Assembly (NCBI GenBank): GCA_021156365.1
Contig: JAJNDK010000004.1
Coordinates: 319,137 to 383,136 of the forward strand
Length of the DNA stretch: 64,000 nt
Direction of reading: 5' to 3'
Source of the DNA: Bacteroidota bacterium
GTDB taxonomy: Bacteria; Bacteroidota; Bacteroidia; B-17B0; Aurantibacillaceae
Part shown: one piece after another, positions 35,386 through 44,665 of the stretch
How the letters are laid out: every line of letters starts with the position of its first letter
Position numbering within the stretch: the first letter of the stretch is position 1
Notes under the pieces: model-generated
Told to the model about the DNA's origin: nothing
Databases searched by the model: none
Seen by the model: the letters and a program-made list of their open reading frames with translations, nothing else
Translations under genes and position numbers: made by a program

Positions 35386-36543
35386 ATGCAGACTTTTTCA
35401 GAGCTTGTATTAGACAAGTTAGACACATTGGTGGTAGTAGTAGAGAGTAACGGAAATGTTGCGTATGTGAGCAATTCAGTGAAAAAACTGCTGGGCTATG
35501 AACCCGAGCAATTACTGGGCGAGCAATGGTGGACACGCCCGCGGATCAGTGAAGCGGAAGGAATAGAGATTAAACGAAAGATCAAGAATCTCTTAGCTGC
35601 CGATTCGAGCCGTGTTTCACAAAGCTTCGAGCATGCTCTCAAAACCTCGCAAGGGCATGTCAAGTGGTTTAAATGGAGCTCATCTGTTATCAACGACAAC
35701 CAATTGGTGGGGATCGGTCTGGACATTACGGATAAGAAGGCTTCCGAGCAACGTATTCTTGACATCAACCGCTCGCTGACCGACCGGAACAAAGAGATCA
35801 CGGATAGTATCAACTATGCGCAGAAGATCCAACAGGCTATCCTTCCGAACCCTGCTTTCCTGCAGAACAACTTTAGTGATGGCTTTGTGCTATACCAGCC
35901 TAAGGATATTGTAAGCGGAGATTATTATTTTTTCCACGAAACGGAGGATAAGCGGTATGTGGCGGCTATTGATTGTACGGGTCACGGGGTTCCGGGAGCC
36001 ATGATGTCGGTGATCGCCAACTCATTGCTGAAAGAAGTGTTCTTAAATAAAAAAGTGAGCGGAGTGGATGAGATCCTGTACCAGCTGGACGAATTATTGT
36101 TTGAAGCATTGAACCGCAACAATACGGATGAGATCCGCCACGATGGGATGGACATCTCTTTGTGCGCGATAGACAAAAAAACAAACCTGCTGGAATTTGC
36201 CGGAGCAATGCGCCCTTTGCTGATCGTACGAAATGAACAGATCATCGAGATCAAAGGAAGTAAGTTCCCGCTGGGCTTTTTCGATTATAAAAAAGAATTT
36301 GTAAAGCATGAGCTGGAGCTGGAAGACGGAGATATGATCTATCTTTCATCGGATGGGTACTGTGATCAATTCGGGGGAGACCGGAACAAAAAAATGAACC
36401 GCAGGGCTTTTAAGGAATTGTTACTTTCTATTGCACCAATGAACGGTGAAGAACAGGAGGCATTTTTGGAATACGCCCACAAGAACTGGAAACAGGATGA
36501 AGAGCAAACGGATGATATTCTCGTAATCGGCATTCGAATTTAA
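35386..36543 (+). CDS. PAS domain and SpoIIE-type PP2C phosphatase
   Basis: A 385-aa cytoplasmic signalling protein. Residues 1-115 are a PAS domain (LVVVVESNGNVAYVSNSVKKLLGYEPEQLLG). A signalling helix follows (about 120-147, ending NYAQKIQQAILP), then a SpoIIE/PP2C domain with FVLYQPKDIVSGDYYFF, AAIDCTGHGVPGAMMS (metal-binding Asp) and MIYLSSDGYCDQFGG. Such phosphatases act on phosphorylated anti-anti-sigma factors or similar partners; none is encoded next to it. The PAS input could be a small ligand or redox state. It converges with the DUF1653 gene across a gap holding two repeats. Confidence 0.93.
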   Translation: MQTFSELVLDKLDTLVVVVESNGNVAYVSNSVKKLLGYEPEQLLGEQWWTRPRISEAEGIEIKRKIKNLLAADSSRVSQSFEHALKTSQGHVKWFKWSSSVINDNQLVGIGLDITDKKASEQRILDINRSLTDRNKEITDSINYAQKIQQAILPNPAFLQNNFSDGFVLYQPKDIVSGDYYFFHETEDKRYVAAIDCTGHGVPGAMMSVIANSLLKEVFLNKKVSGVDEILYQLDELLFEALNRNNTDEIRHDGMDISLCAIDKKTNLLEFAGAMRPLLIVRNEQIIEIKGSKFPLGFFDYKKEFVKHELELEDGDMIYLSSDGYCDQFGGDRNKKMNRRAFKELLLSIAPMNGEEQEAFLEYAHKNWKQDEEQTDDILVIGIRI

Positions 36544-36553
36544 GACGGGCCTC

Positions 36554-36570
36554 TGTTGGTGACACCAACA
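36554..36570. repeat. Palindrome TGTTGGTGACACCAACA after the phosphatase gene
   Basis: Eight-base arms around one central A, starting 10 nt after the stop codon. It could stop transcription weakly but lacks a T-run. I recall similar palindromes as dispersed in this phylum, not verified. Confidence 0.6.
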
Positions 36571-36600
36571 CCATGGACAAAAGTAATTTTACGGGTTTAT

Positions 36601-36638
36601 GATCTGTGGAAATCTGCGCATCCCGATAGCTATTGGGA
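36601..36638. repeat. Composite repeat: AAATCTGCG motif joined to the 18-bp palindrome (copy 3)
   Basis: 36601-36620 (GATCTGTGGAAATCTGCGCA) resembles the motif at 35108-35128. Immediately after it, 36621-36638 is TCCCGATAGCTATTGGGA, one mismatch from the palindrome of copies 1 and 2. Confidence 0.7.
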
Positions 36639-36660
36639 CGTAGCTGGCATGTCATGTCCG

Positions 36661-36876
36661 TTATACTTTTTCGAAACGTTTAATGGTAGCTCCATTCACG
36701 TTGATCTCTTCCATAAACATCTCAAGCGGGCGCGCCCAGAGATTCTGTCCTTCTTCCTGGTACAGTGCTTTGTATACGACTAATTTCTCCAGCGTTTCGG
36801 AGTGCGTGGCAATGCCCGTTACCTCGTAGAGCTTTCCTTTGTAGTGTTTGTAAATACCCGATTCAGGAACAGACAT
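36661..36876 (-). CDS. DUF1653 domain protein
   Basis: A 71-aa protein that is a single DUF1653 domain: GIYKHYKGKLYEVTGIATHS, LVVYKALY and LWARPLEMFMEEI are the family hallmarks. The fold is a small beta barrel of unknown role; no signal peptide. It starts 4 nt after the stop of the DNA glycosylase gene on the same strand, so it is probably co-transcribed with it and, by overlap, with the M1 peptidase gene. Family call firm, function unknown. Confidence 0.9.
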   Translation of the reverse strand: MSVPESGIYKHYKGKLYEVTGIATHSETLEKLVVYKALYQEEGQNLWARPLEMFMEEINVNGATIKRFEKV

Positions 36877-36880
36877 GGAT

Positions 36881-37510
36881 TTATTTTTTCTTTACGGCAG
36901 GTGTATTATCCTTATGTTTCCATATATATCGGCAGGCAATGGTACGGTACGGGCTCCATTTGGCAGCGATCTTCTGCATATCTGCTTTCAGCTGTTTTTT
37001 CTCGGAATCAATACCATAGATTTTTTTAATTCCCATCTGGATGCCCAGGTCATCTTCCGGGAATACATCCATACGCCCCATGGTAAACATAAGCAACATC
37101 TGCACAGTCCATTTACCTACTCCTTTGATCTGTGTAAAATGTTCCACCAGCTCATCGTCATCCATCTTTTTGAGAACGGCATGATCGAATCCATGGTCGA
37201 GTGCAAAACGGGCAATGTTCTGGAGATAGCCCGCTTTCTGGAAAGATAAGCCAACTGCACGCAATTGTTCAGGCGTTTTTTTTAATACTAATTTGGGCAA
37301 AGGATCTCTGCCCGGGAAAATATCAATGAAGCGGTTCCAAATGGTATCCGCAGCTTTCACCGATAGTTGCTGGCTTACGATCGAGCTCAGCAAAGAAGTA
37401 TACAGATCGGAATGTGTGTTGTACGTCACCGCACCCTGCTTCTCTATAACAGCTTTTAGTTTTTTGTCTTTGCTCAGGTGAGCGAGTATTTCAGGTTTTA
37501 TCTTAGGCAC
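36881..37510 (-). CDS. HhH-GPD DNA glycosylase (3-methyladenine glycosylase type)
   Basis: Base-excision repair glycosylase (209 aa) of the AlkA/MAG branch. The helix-hairpin-helix is KGVGKWTVQMLLMF (129-142) and the catalytic Asp lies in VFPEDDLGIQ (Asp154 most likely). No Cys cluster for Fe-S, so it is not an endonuclease III. Such enzymes remove alkylated purines from DNA. It begins with GTG at 37510, sharing one base with the TAG stop of the upstream peptidase gene (TAGTG), an unusual coupling of unrelated functions. DUF1653 follows at 4 nt. Confidence 0.9.
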   Translation of the reverse strand: MPKIKPEILAHLSKDKKLKAVIEKQGAVTYNTHSDLYTSLLSSIVSQQLSVKAADTIWNRFIDIFPGRDPLPKLVLKKTPEQLRAVGLSFQKAGYLQNIARFALDHGFDHAVLKKMDDDELVEHFTQIKGVGKWTVQMLLMFTMGRMDVFPEDDLGIQMGIKKIYGIDSEKKQLKADMQKIAAKWSPYRTIACRYIWKHKDNTPAVKKK

Positions 37511-39459
37511 TATTCTTTTATGAATTTAATGGTGCTGAGTTTGTTACTTGCGTCTCTTACCTGCAGGAAATACATTCCTGTGCTCAATGTTTCAATGTTC
37601 ACATTTGTTGGTCCGTTTGTAAGTACACCCTGCAATAGTTGTTTACCGGTAATATCGTGCACAACATAGTTAGATTTCTCACTGCATACTATTGTCAGCT
37701 GATCTTTTGCAGGATTCGGAAACACCTTGATATGCGAAGTGATCGTTCTGCTTTTGTTCAGGCCCACTAAATTGACATCGTGTACAACAGATCCATTGTT
37801 CAGCACCCAGTTGTTAGGATCGGTGTTTACATTGGTAACCGTTCCGCCTACTGTGAAAGAATAATTTTCGATAGCCTGCGTCTGGTTCAGCTTAATGATC
37901 GTATCACCGGTCGCACGCATCAGCCTGTATTCAAGCGGTGTGATGAAAAGAGGCGTCACTGCTGACATCGAAACCGTTTCCGTGTTTTTCAGATAGAAGG
38001 TATTTCCCACCTGATTCCAGCGTACGGCAAAAGTAGGAAAGCCTTCGCCATAGATCCATTGCGCGAAAAACTGTGTCAGGTCAATTCCTGTAACCGTTTC
38101 AGCCACTATTTTAAAATCATCTACACCGGCAGTCCCGTCATGGAACTGATTTTGGTAAGTGCGCAGTGTAAGGAAAAACAGGCTGTCGTTGTTGATCACA
38201 AAACGCAGGGTATGTATGATCGCACAGCCTTTATTGTAAGACAAACGGGAACTGAAGATACGATTTACACTAACCGTATCAGGGTTGTAAACACTTCCTC
38301 CCGGCTGGCTCATTACATTGCTGTGGATCGATTGCATATTGGCCGGGGCATTGGCAGGATCAAAATGCTGGATGGCCAGGTGCTCGGAATACGTAGCGAA
38401 GCTCTCATTTACAAAAATATCATTCCAGGTTTTGCAGGTTACATGATCTCCCCACCACTGGTGCCCCAGCTCATGAGCGATCAGGCCAAAATCAAAGAAA
38501 CCGAGCGAAGTCATGGTCTGGTGTTCCATTCCACCACTGAACGGAGCCATACAATGCCCGTATTTTTCATCCGCAAAAGGATACATCCCGAAGATATCTG
38601 AAAAATATTCAATAAGGCCGGCCGTTTCATCGATAGTAGCCTGGAAGTTCGGAAGCGTTGCAGGATTATCGTATACATAATTCTGGATGAGGATAGAGTC
38701 GGTAGTTCCTGCAGGATGTGCATAAATGCTGTAATCCACATATTTGGCAATGGCTACGGAGATCAGGTAATAATCGATCATATGGGTGTTTTTCCACTCG
38801 TATCTTTTTTTGTTGCCAACGGTTACGACATTTTTTAATAAACCGTTCGATCCCGCTTTGTTGGTAGAGTCAGTAGTAATGAACACTTCACTGGAATCGA
38901 TCTTGTCCTTCAGGGATTGTTTGCAGGGCCACCATTCGTAAGCGGAGTAAGGCTGGCTGAGGCTCCAGGTCACCTGGTTGCCCCAGGCTCCGGAGGTTCC
39001 GTTGTTGAACCCGTCGCCGATAGCGGAACCATTTATGGAAGGGGCCGTTCCGTGGTAATAGATCGTTGCATTGATCATACTTCCAACAGGGAGCACAGAT
39101 GGCAGGACATAACTAACGGCATCTCCTACACGTACGGGTGTCATCAGGTTCCCGTTGATACGGCTGGAGTCGATGATCATGGTATTATGGAGCTCCACCG
39201 CAAAGGTATCGAAAGCTGCAGCTGTAACTTCTGAAAGGGAGCGGACAAACCCGCTGATCACTTTATTCGTACGCCCGGCATTCAGATCGAGGTGGTAAAA
39301 TTTCACATCGTACTGGCACTCGAGCAGCGCGTGAGAAACAGGCACGATTTGCACCTGGTTGGCAGCGGCATTTATTTTGAATTGGGAACACTGGTTTTGA
39401 GCAAATGAAGTCAGTGAAAGCACTGAAATCCCAAGTGTTAAAGCTGTTTTCTGAAGCAT
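37510..39459 (-). CDS. Secreted M1-family metallopeptidase with T9SS sorting tail
   Basis: A 649-aa aminopeptidase-like protein. Signal peptide 1-21 (ending SLTSFAQ). The zinc site is HELGH (329-333) with Glu352 nineteen residues on (IFVNESFATYSEHL); the exopeptidase motif GAMEN appears as GGMEH (309-313). A long beta-rich part follows, then a type A T9SS domain (KVFPNPAKDQLTIVC ... GMYFLQV ... TIKFIKE). It is expected outside the cell. The frame opens 16 codons earlier, but the signal peptide starts at 39459. It shares one base with the glycosylase gene downstream. GGMEH in place of GAMEN is a common variant among T9SS M1 peptidases. Confidence 0.94.
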   Translation of the reverse strand: MLQKTALTLGISVLSLTSFAQNQCSQFKINAAANQVQIVPVSHALLECQYDVKFYHLDLNAGRTNKVISGFVRSLSEVTAAAFDTFAVELHNTMIIDSSRINGNLMTPVRVGDAVSYVLPSVLPVGSMINATIYYHGTAPSINGSAIGDGFNNGTSGAWGNQVTWSLSQPYSAYEWWPCKQSLKDKIDSSEVFITTDSTNKAGSNGLLKNVVTVGNKKRYEWKNTHMIDYYLISVAIAKYVDYSIYAHPAGTTDSILIQNYVYDNPATLPNFQATIDETAGLIEYFSDIFGMYPFADEKYGHCMAPFSGGMEHQTMTSLGFFDFGLIAHELGHQWWGDHVTCKTWNDIFVNESFATYSEHLAIQHFDPANAPANMQSIHSNVMSQPGGSVYNPDTVSVNRIFSSRLSYNKGCAIIHTLRFVINNDSLFFLTLRTYQNQFHDGTAGVDDFKIVAETVTGIDLTQFFAQWIYGEGFPTFAVRWNQVGNTFYLKNTETVSMSAVTPLFITPLEYRLMRATGDTIIKLNQTQAIENYSFTVGGTVTNVNTDPNNWVLNNGSVVHDVNLVGLNKSRTITSHIKVFPNPAKDQLTIVCSEKSNYVVHDITGKQLLQGVLTNGPTNVNIETLSTGMYFLQVRDASNKLSTIKFIKE

Positions 39460-39574
39460 GTTTTCTGTAATTTGGGCTAAGCTACTCTTAGGCCCTGCTA
39501 AAACCAATTATTTTAGACGGATTTACATAAGTGGTATATAAACAGGATAAAAAGCAATTTTTATATTTGTAATC

Positions 39575-39982
39575 ATGAAAGTACTGATTTTCGGCCTCTT
39601 TTTTTTCACCTCTTTTTTTTGCAGTTCTGCACAGGATGTTCCGAAAGACACCCTTACTTTTAAGGATCTCGATTACGCCCAAATGATGCAATGGGATAGT
39701 GTGGAAACTGCCTGGAGCAGGAAATACCTGTTGCCGTTTTTTAAACAGCATAAAATAAAGATCTCCTGTGGTGGTTGTTCGCGATTTATTATGGATATTT
39801 ATTTCCCGGTAAATGCGGACGGAAGTTCCGCCCCGCAATTGCTCTCCATAAAAAGATGCGCGACCGGGCTTACAAAAAAACAAACGAAACAATTAAGTAA
39901 ATTACTTTCACATATTAAATTCACCGCAGCCTTTTACAACAGGAATTACCGCCTGACGATAGGCAGGGTGCTGAAATGCTAA
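39575..39982 (+). CDS. Small exported protein of unknown function
   Basis: A 135-aa protein with a signal peptide (1-19, Phe-rich: FGLFFFTSFFCSSAQ). The mature part has a Cys cluster ISCGGCSRF, two further Cys (RCATG and the C-terminal LKC) and a basic helix TKKQTKQLSKLLSH. The four mature Cys could form disulfides. No family recognised. It precedes the bestrophin gene by 13 nt on the same strand. Its gene is oriented away from the peptidase gene, with a short A/T-rich gap between. Confidence 0.7.
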   Translation: MKVLIFGLFFFTSFFCSSAQDVPKDTLTFKDLDYAQMMQWDSVETAWSRKYLLPFFKQHKIKISCGGCSRFIMDIYFPVNADGSSAPQLLSIKRCATGLTKKQTKQLSKLLSHIKFTAAFYNRNYRLTIGRVLKC

Positions 39983-39995
39983 CACAAAATTCATT

Positions 39996-40868
39996 ATGAT
40001 CACATACGACCCAAAAACATGGTTTAAATTCATTTTCAAATTTCACCGGAGCGACGGATTCCGTAACCTGCTTCCTGCGATGGCGGCTCTGTGTACTCTT
40101 ACGGCCGTTTTTGTATTCATTGATATCGAATACCTGAAATTTGAGCTGAAGAATGCCACCTTTTTTCACCAGGTGATCGGCTTTGTCCTGTCCATGCTCC
40201 TTGTGTTCAGGATCAATACAGCCTACGACCGCTGGTGGGAGGGACGAAAACAATGGGGTGCCTTGCTGAACACCTCCCGTAACCTGAGCCTGAAACTGGC
40301 CAGCTTTGTATCGGATGAATATAAAAAGGAGAAAAAGGAGCTGGGTATTCTGATCGGGAATTATGGAACTGCGCTCAAAGAACACCTGCGCGACCGATAT
40401 AAACCGGAAGAGATAGAATTTTTTGAAGGGTTTGAAAAGCAAGGGCTTGATGATGCTTTGCATAAGCCGAATCATATTGCGGGAGAGATATTCAAGCGTA
40501 TTGATGTACTGTTGGCCAAAGGGGCATTGAGACCCGAATACCTGATCGTTCTCGACCAGGAGCTACAATCGTTTACGGATATCACCGGGGCCTGTGAGCG
40601 CATTAAAAATACTCCTATTCCCTATTCGTATAGTCTGTACCTGAAACGGATCATTTTCCTTTATGTGATCACGATGCCTTTTGCTTTTGCGATCGATTTC
40701 AAATACCTGGCCGTACTGGTGGTAGCCCTTATTTTCTACGTGTTTGCTTCCATCGAACTACTGAGCGAGGAGATCGAGGATCCCTTCGGTGACGATGCGA
40801 ATGATCTTCCTACTGATGAAATTGCCGGAAAGATCAGGACAAGTGTACAAAGCATCCTGGGCTACTAA
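39996..40868 (+). CDS. Bestrophin-family channel
   Basis: A 290-aa membrane protein of the bestrophin (UPF0187) family; relatives form pentameric anion or sodium channels. Family motifs: LSMLLVFRINTAYDRWWEGRKQWG (quoted below 20 in part: NTAYDRWWEGRKQWG), IPYSYSLYLKRIIFLYV (pore-lining first helices) and EIEDPFGDDANDLPTDEI near the C terminus, matching the conserved E-x-x-DPFG-D-x-N-DLP Ca-clasp-like region. Three to four helices are visible. It may balance charge across the inner membrane. It follows a small exported protein and precedes the large kinase. Confidence 0.95.
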   Translation: MITYDPKTWFKFIFKFHRSDGFRNLLPAMAALCTLTAVFVFIDIEYLKFELKNATFFHQVIGFVLSMLLVFRINTAYDRWWEGRKQWGALLNTSRNLSLKLASFVSDEYKKEKKELGILIGNYGTALKEHLRDRYKPEEIEFFEGFEKQGLDDALHKPNHIAGEIFKRIDVLLAKGALRPEYLIVLDQELQSFTDITGACERIKNTPIPYSYSLYLKRIIFLYVITMPFAFAIDFKYLAVLVVALIFYVFASIELLSEEIEDPFGDDANDLPTDEIAGKIRTSVQSILGY

Positions 40869-40927
40869 ATACCGTTAAAATATAAAGTTTAAGCGGTTTT
40901 CCGGCAATTCTGCGGCACGATTTTTAG

Positions 40928-40935
40928 TATCTTTG
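40928..40935 (+). promoter_or_regulatory. -7 box of the large histidine kinase gene
   Basis: TATCTTTG, exact match, ending 8 nt before the ATG at 40944. A leaderless mRNA is likely. Confidence 0.6.
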
Positions 40936-40943
40936 GGTAAAAT

Positions 40944-43900
40944 ATGCCCGCTTCCGGCCGCTCCATAAAAAAGATCTCTATTGCTTCCTGGACAGCTATC
41001 CTGCTGCTTTTTGCCATTGCCTTTGCGATCGATTATTTCAACAAGGTAAAGCCGGAGGATTATGTTTCCAAAGTAGAGAAGGTACTTCACTCCAAAGAAG
41101 AAACCGTTAACCTGCAGCTGACGGAATATTATCATTACCTGAAAACCCATACACCCAAGGATCTTTTCGCAAAGGAAAAAGAAGGCGATAAGGATCTTTT
41201 CGAAAAGCAGGGCCTTGTATACCTCGTGTATAAGAACGACAGCCTGCTCTACTGGAGCGACAATTCGGCCAGTGTGGAAGAATACATGAAAGAGGTCTGC
41301 CTCGACAACTCCCTTGCAAAGCTCAAGAACGGCTATTTCGAAGTGGTCCGTTTTCCCCATGCACCGCACGACAAATATAAACTGCTTGGTCTTGTGCTTA
41401 TCAAGAATGAGTATTCCTATCAGAATAAATACCTGCAGAATACGTTTTCAAATGATTACAGGCTCCCCAAAGGTACAAGCTTGTCGGAGAATGTGGATGG
41501 AACGAACGTGGTGATAAAGAATAACAAAGGAGAAAAACTTTTTAGTCTTGTCTTCACTTCCACCGAGTCTTCGAAAAATGCCGGATGGCTCTATATAAGT
41601 ATTCTTGTTTTTCTGCTGGCTCTTGCCTTCGCTCTTTTATTGATCCGGAAAGAATATTTCAGGCTCACGGAGACCTGGTCGCGGAACAGTATGCTCTTAT
41701 TCTATGCCTTGACTTTACTGGGGATCCGGGCTATTATGATCCTGAACAGATTCCCTTCCTCCTTGTATGAAACACAATTGTACAATCCTGCCATTTTCGG
41801 GGATGCGAATTCTTTCTGGTTCGGATTTTTTGGGGATATCATCATAAACGTATTGTTACTGTTCTACCTCTCTGTACTTGTTCAGCAGCACATGACCTTT
41901 AAAAGGACCAGCAGCAAATGGGCTTTCCTGATGCCACTGCTTGGGCTTACCATGATCTTCCTGTTTGCAGACCTCATAAACAATGTGATCAACAGCCTCG
42001 TAGAGAACTCCAATATTTCCTTTCGTGTGACCGATCTTTTTAACCTGGATGCCAATAGCTTTATTGCATTTGGAATTGTGGCACTGTTCTTTTTTTCCTT
42101 TTACCTGGTGGCGGATAAGATCATTACGGAGCTTATAAAAACGAGGCATGCCTGGTGGCTGTATGCATTGATCATTGCTGCTATCCTCCCGTTCCAATGG
42201 TACATAAACGACGGAGACCTTACCAAGATGCTCTGGCCCTTTGTGGTGGGTGCGCTCACCTGGGTTTTCAAATGGCGTAAAACAGCTTATTCTTTTTCTT
42301 ACGGGATCGTTTTCATCGTTATTTTTTCTTTTATCACCTCGCAGCTTTTCATGAAGAACGAGATCGAAAAAGAAATGGAGACGCGCAAGATCTACGCAGA
42401 GCGACTGGCAGATCAGCGGGATGCGGTAGCAGAGAACCTGTTCGTGGACATCAGCAAGAATATAAAGAGCGATGCAAAGCTGAAATCCATGATCTTCAAA
42501 AATCCTGTGCAGTCGCTGGAGATCGAGCAACGCCTGCGCCAGGTGTATCTCGGAGGATACTGGGAACGCTACAATGTAAATGTTTCTCTTTTCGATTCGA
42601 TCTGCCGGCCACTTATTATCACTTCCAATCCGTATTATGAGAACAACACCTATTTCGATGAGCAGATCAATACGGGTGGCGTAGAAACAGTGTCACACGA
42701 TCTTTATTACATCCAGAACATGAAAGATCGGCTGCGGTACATTGCAAAGATCCCGCTCTTTTCCGGAACAAAAACAGTAGAGAAACCGGCTTTTATTTAT
42801 TTTGAGATCGAGCCGAAAAACACACCGGACATTATCGGTTTTCCCGAACTGTTACTCGACAAATCGGTAAAAACAAACAGTCAGCTGAACAACTACTCAT
42901 ATGCAATATACAGGAATGGTCAGATGCTGCAACGGTTCGGCAAGTATCCCTATAATTTCAAATATTCCTGGGCTCAGAGCAAACAGGATTTCAGCCAGCA
43001 GGTAGAGAACAATTACCAGCATTTGATCTATTCGGCAGACCGGTTTACGGAGGTGGTCATCAGTAAGGAAAGGATAGGCTGGTGGGAGCGTTTTACAAGT
43101 AATTCATACTTCTTCATGTTTTTCAGTTTGCTCCTGTGGCTTTTCCTTTATATACGCGAATGGCGGGCAAGAAAACGTTCAATGGAAAGCTCATTGAATC
43201 TACGTATACAATTGCTCCTGGTGTCCGTGGTATTGGTCTGCCTGTTTGCGTTTGGCATCGGAACCTTTGTTTTTATCAATAAGCAATTCGAAGAAAAAAA
43301 CACCTCAGCCCTGGATGAAAAAATAAAATCGGTGTTGCAGGAGCTTCAGACCAAGCTGGGAGAAAAAGAAACCTTACCGGAGAACTTCAAAGAATATACG
43401 GCTTATGTGCTGAAAAAATTATCCATTGTATTTGCCAGCGACATCACAGTATTCGACCTGAAAGGGAATATGTATGCCTCGTCACAGCCACGCCTCTTCA
43501 ATGAAGGGATCATTTCCAAAAAGATGAACCCGCAGGCGTTTAATAATATTTTGTCTTCACGCTTCATCAATGTCGTGATAAAAGAGAATGTGGGGAACCT
43601 GAATTATTATTCGGCTTATCAACCCTTCTATAATAAGAACGGACAATTGCTGGCCTATGTGAACCTGCCGTATTTTGCCAAGCAGGGAGAGTTGGAAAAA
43701 GAGATCTCTATCTACATCGTTGCGCTTATCAATATTTATGTGATCCTCTTCGCCTTCAGTACGATCGCCGCTCTTTTCATTTCCAATCTTGTAACCAAGC
43801 CCCTGCGTATCATACAGCAGCGCCTGAGTAAGGTAAGACTGGGGAAACGCAACGAACCGATCAACTGGGGAGAAAAAGATGAGATCGGTAAGCTTGTGAA

Positions 43901-44636
43901 TGAATACAACCGGATGATCGAGCAGCTGGAACAGAGTGCAGACAAGCTGGCCAAATCGGAGCGGGAAAGTGCCTGGAGAGAAATGGCCAAGCAGGTGGCG
44001 CATGAGATCAAAAATCCGCTCACACCTATGAAGCTCAGTGTGCAGCACCTGCAGCGTACGGTGAGCAGCGACAGCGAAGACATGAAAGAGCGGATCGGAA
44101 AACTGACGGTGATGCTGATCGAACAGATCGACTCGCTTTCCAATATTGCCAGTGCTTTCAGCTCCTTTGCAAAAATGCCGACTGCGCATATCGAATTGCT
44201 TTGTATAAATGATCTTTTGCAAAACAGTGTCGGGCTCTTCCGGGAAAGTGAGCACATCAATCTGAACTATAGCGACAAGCTCGAAAAGCCGGTCTTTGTG
44301 AAAGTGGATAAAGATCAGTGCCTGCGGGTATTCAATAATTTACTTAAAAACGCACAGCAGGCGATCCCGGAAGACCGGGAAGGAAAGATAGAAGCAGAGC
44401 TCTCCCTGAAAGGAAAGAATGTATTGATCAGAATTAAGGATAACGGAACAGGCATTGCACCTGAAGCCATGGATAAGATCTTTGTTCCTAATTTTTCTAC
44501 CAAAACAGAGGGCATGGGATTAGGGCTGGCAATGGTAAAGAATATTGTGGAATCCTTTAATGGTTCCATCTGGTTCGAAACAGCGCAGAGTGTCGGAACT
44601 ACTTTTTATGTGACGTTCCCGGTGATGGAGAGTTGA
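40944..44636 (+). CDS. Very large multi-sensor histidine kinase (NtrY-like)
   Basis: A 1230-aa membrane kinase, far longer than usual. It has a first helix (15-31), an extracytoplasmic region (about 33-210), a cluster of about seven helices (212-470), a second extracytoplasmic region (about 470-718), helices at 721-737 and 755-778, a third (about 780-920) and a last helix (924-947). HAMP follows (about 948-1000), then the phosphorylated His in VAHEIKNP (His1020), the N-box (FNNLLKNAQQAI), and GMGLGLAMVKNI. HEIKNPLTPMKLS is typical of NtrY, the nitrogen-type branch. No response regulator is adjacent. Signal unknown. Confidence 0.92.
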   Translation: MPASGRSIKKISIASWTAILLLFAIAFAIDYFNKVKPEDYVSKVEKVLHSKEETVNLQLTEYYHYLKTHTPKDLFAKEKEGDKDLFEKQGLVYLVYKNDSLLYWSDNSASVEEYMKEVCLDNSLAKLKNGYFEVVRFPHAPHDKYKLLGLVLIKNEYSYQNKYLQNTFSNDYRLPKGTSLSENVDGTNVVIKNNKGEKLFSLVFTSTESSKNAGWLYISILVFLLALAFALLLIRKEYFRLTETWSRNSMLLFYALTLLGIRAIMILNRFPSSLYETQLYNPAIFGDANSFWFGFFGDIIINVLLLFYLSVLVQQHMTFKRTSSKWAFLMPLLGLTMIFLFADLINNVINSLVENSNISFRVTDLFNLDANSFIAFGIVALFFFSFYLVADKIITELIKTRHAWWLYALIIAAILPFQWYINDGDLTKMLWPFVVGALTWVFKWRKTAYSFSYGIVFIVIFSFITSQLFMKNEIEKEMETRKIYAERLADQRDAVAENLFVDISKNIKSDAKLKSMIFKNPVQSLEIEQRLRQVYLGGYWERYNVNVSLFDSICRPLIITSNPYYENNTYFDEQINTGGVETVSHDLYYIQNMKDRLRYIAKIPLFSGTKTVEKPAFIYFEIEPKNTPDIIGFPELLLDKSVKTNSQLNNYSYAIYRNGQMLQRFGKYPYNFKYSWAQSKQDFSQQVENNYQHLIYSADRFTEVVISKERIGWWERFTSNSYFFMFFSLLLWLFLYIREWRARKRSMESSLNLRIQLLLVSVVLVCLFAFGIGTFVFINKQFEEKNTSALDEKIKSVLQELQTKLGEKETLPENFKEYTAYVLKKLSIVFASDITVFDLKGNMYASSQPRLFNEGIISKKMNPQAFNNILSSRFINVVIKENVGNLNYYSAYQPFYNKNGQLLAYVNLPYFAKQGELEKEISIYIVALINIYVILFAFSTIAALFISNLVTKPLRIIQQRLSKVRLGKRNEPINWGEKDEIGKLVNEYNRMIEQLEQSADKLAKSERESAWREMAKQVAHEIKNPLTPMKLSVQHLQRTVSSDSEDMKERIGKLTVMLIEQIDSLSNIASAFSSFAKMPTAHIELLCINDLLQNSVGLFRESEHINLNYSDKLEKPVFVKVDKDQCLRVFNNLLKNAQQAIPEDREGKIEAELSLKGKNVLIRIKDNGTGIAPEAMDKIFVPNFSTKTEGMGLGLAMVKNIVESFNGSIWFETAQSVGTTFYVTFPVMES

Positions 44637-44665
44637 AGATTGTTTCAGGTTGTCGCTGCAAGCAT

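Noticed and set aside
38059-38601. Antisense frame of 180 codons inside the M1 peptidase gene
   Set aside because: Covers the catalytic region of a clear peptidase on the other strand; no signal, motif or promoter.
43557-44255. Antisense frame of 232 codons inside the large kinase gene
   Set aside because: Opposite the HAMP and kinase core, with no recognisable domain; a codon-structure artefact.
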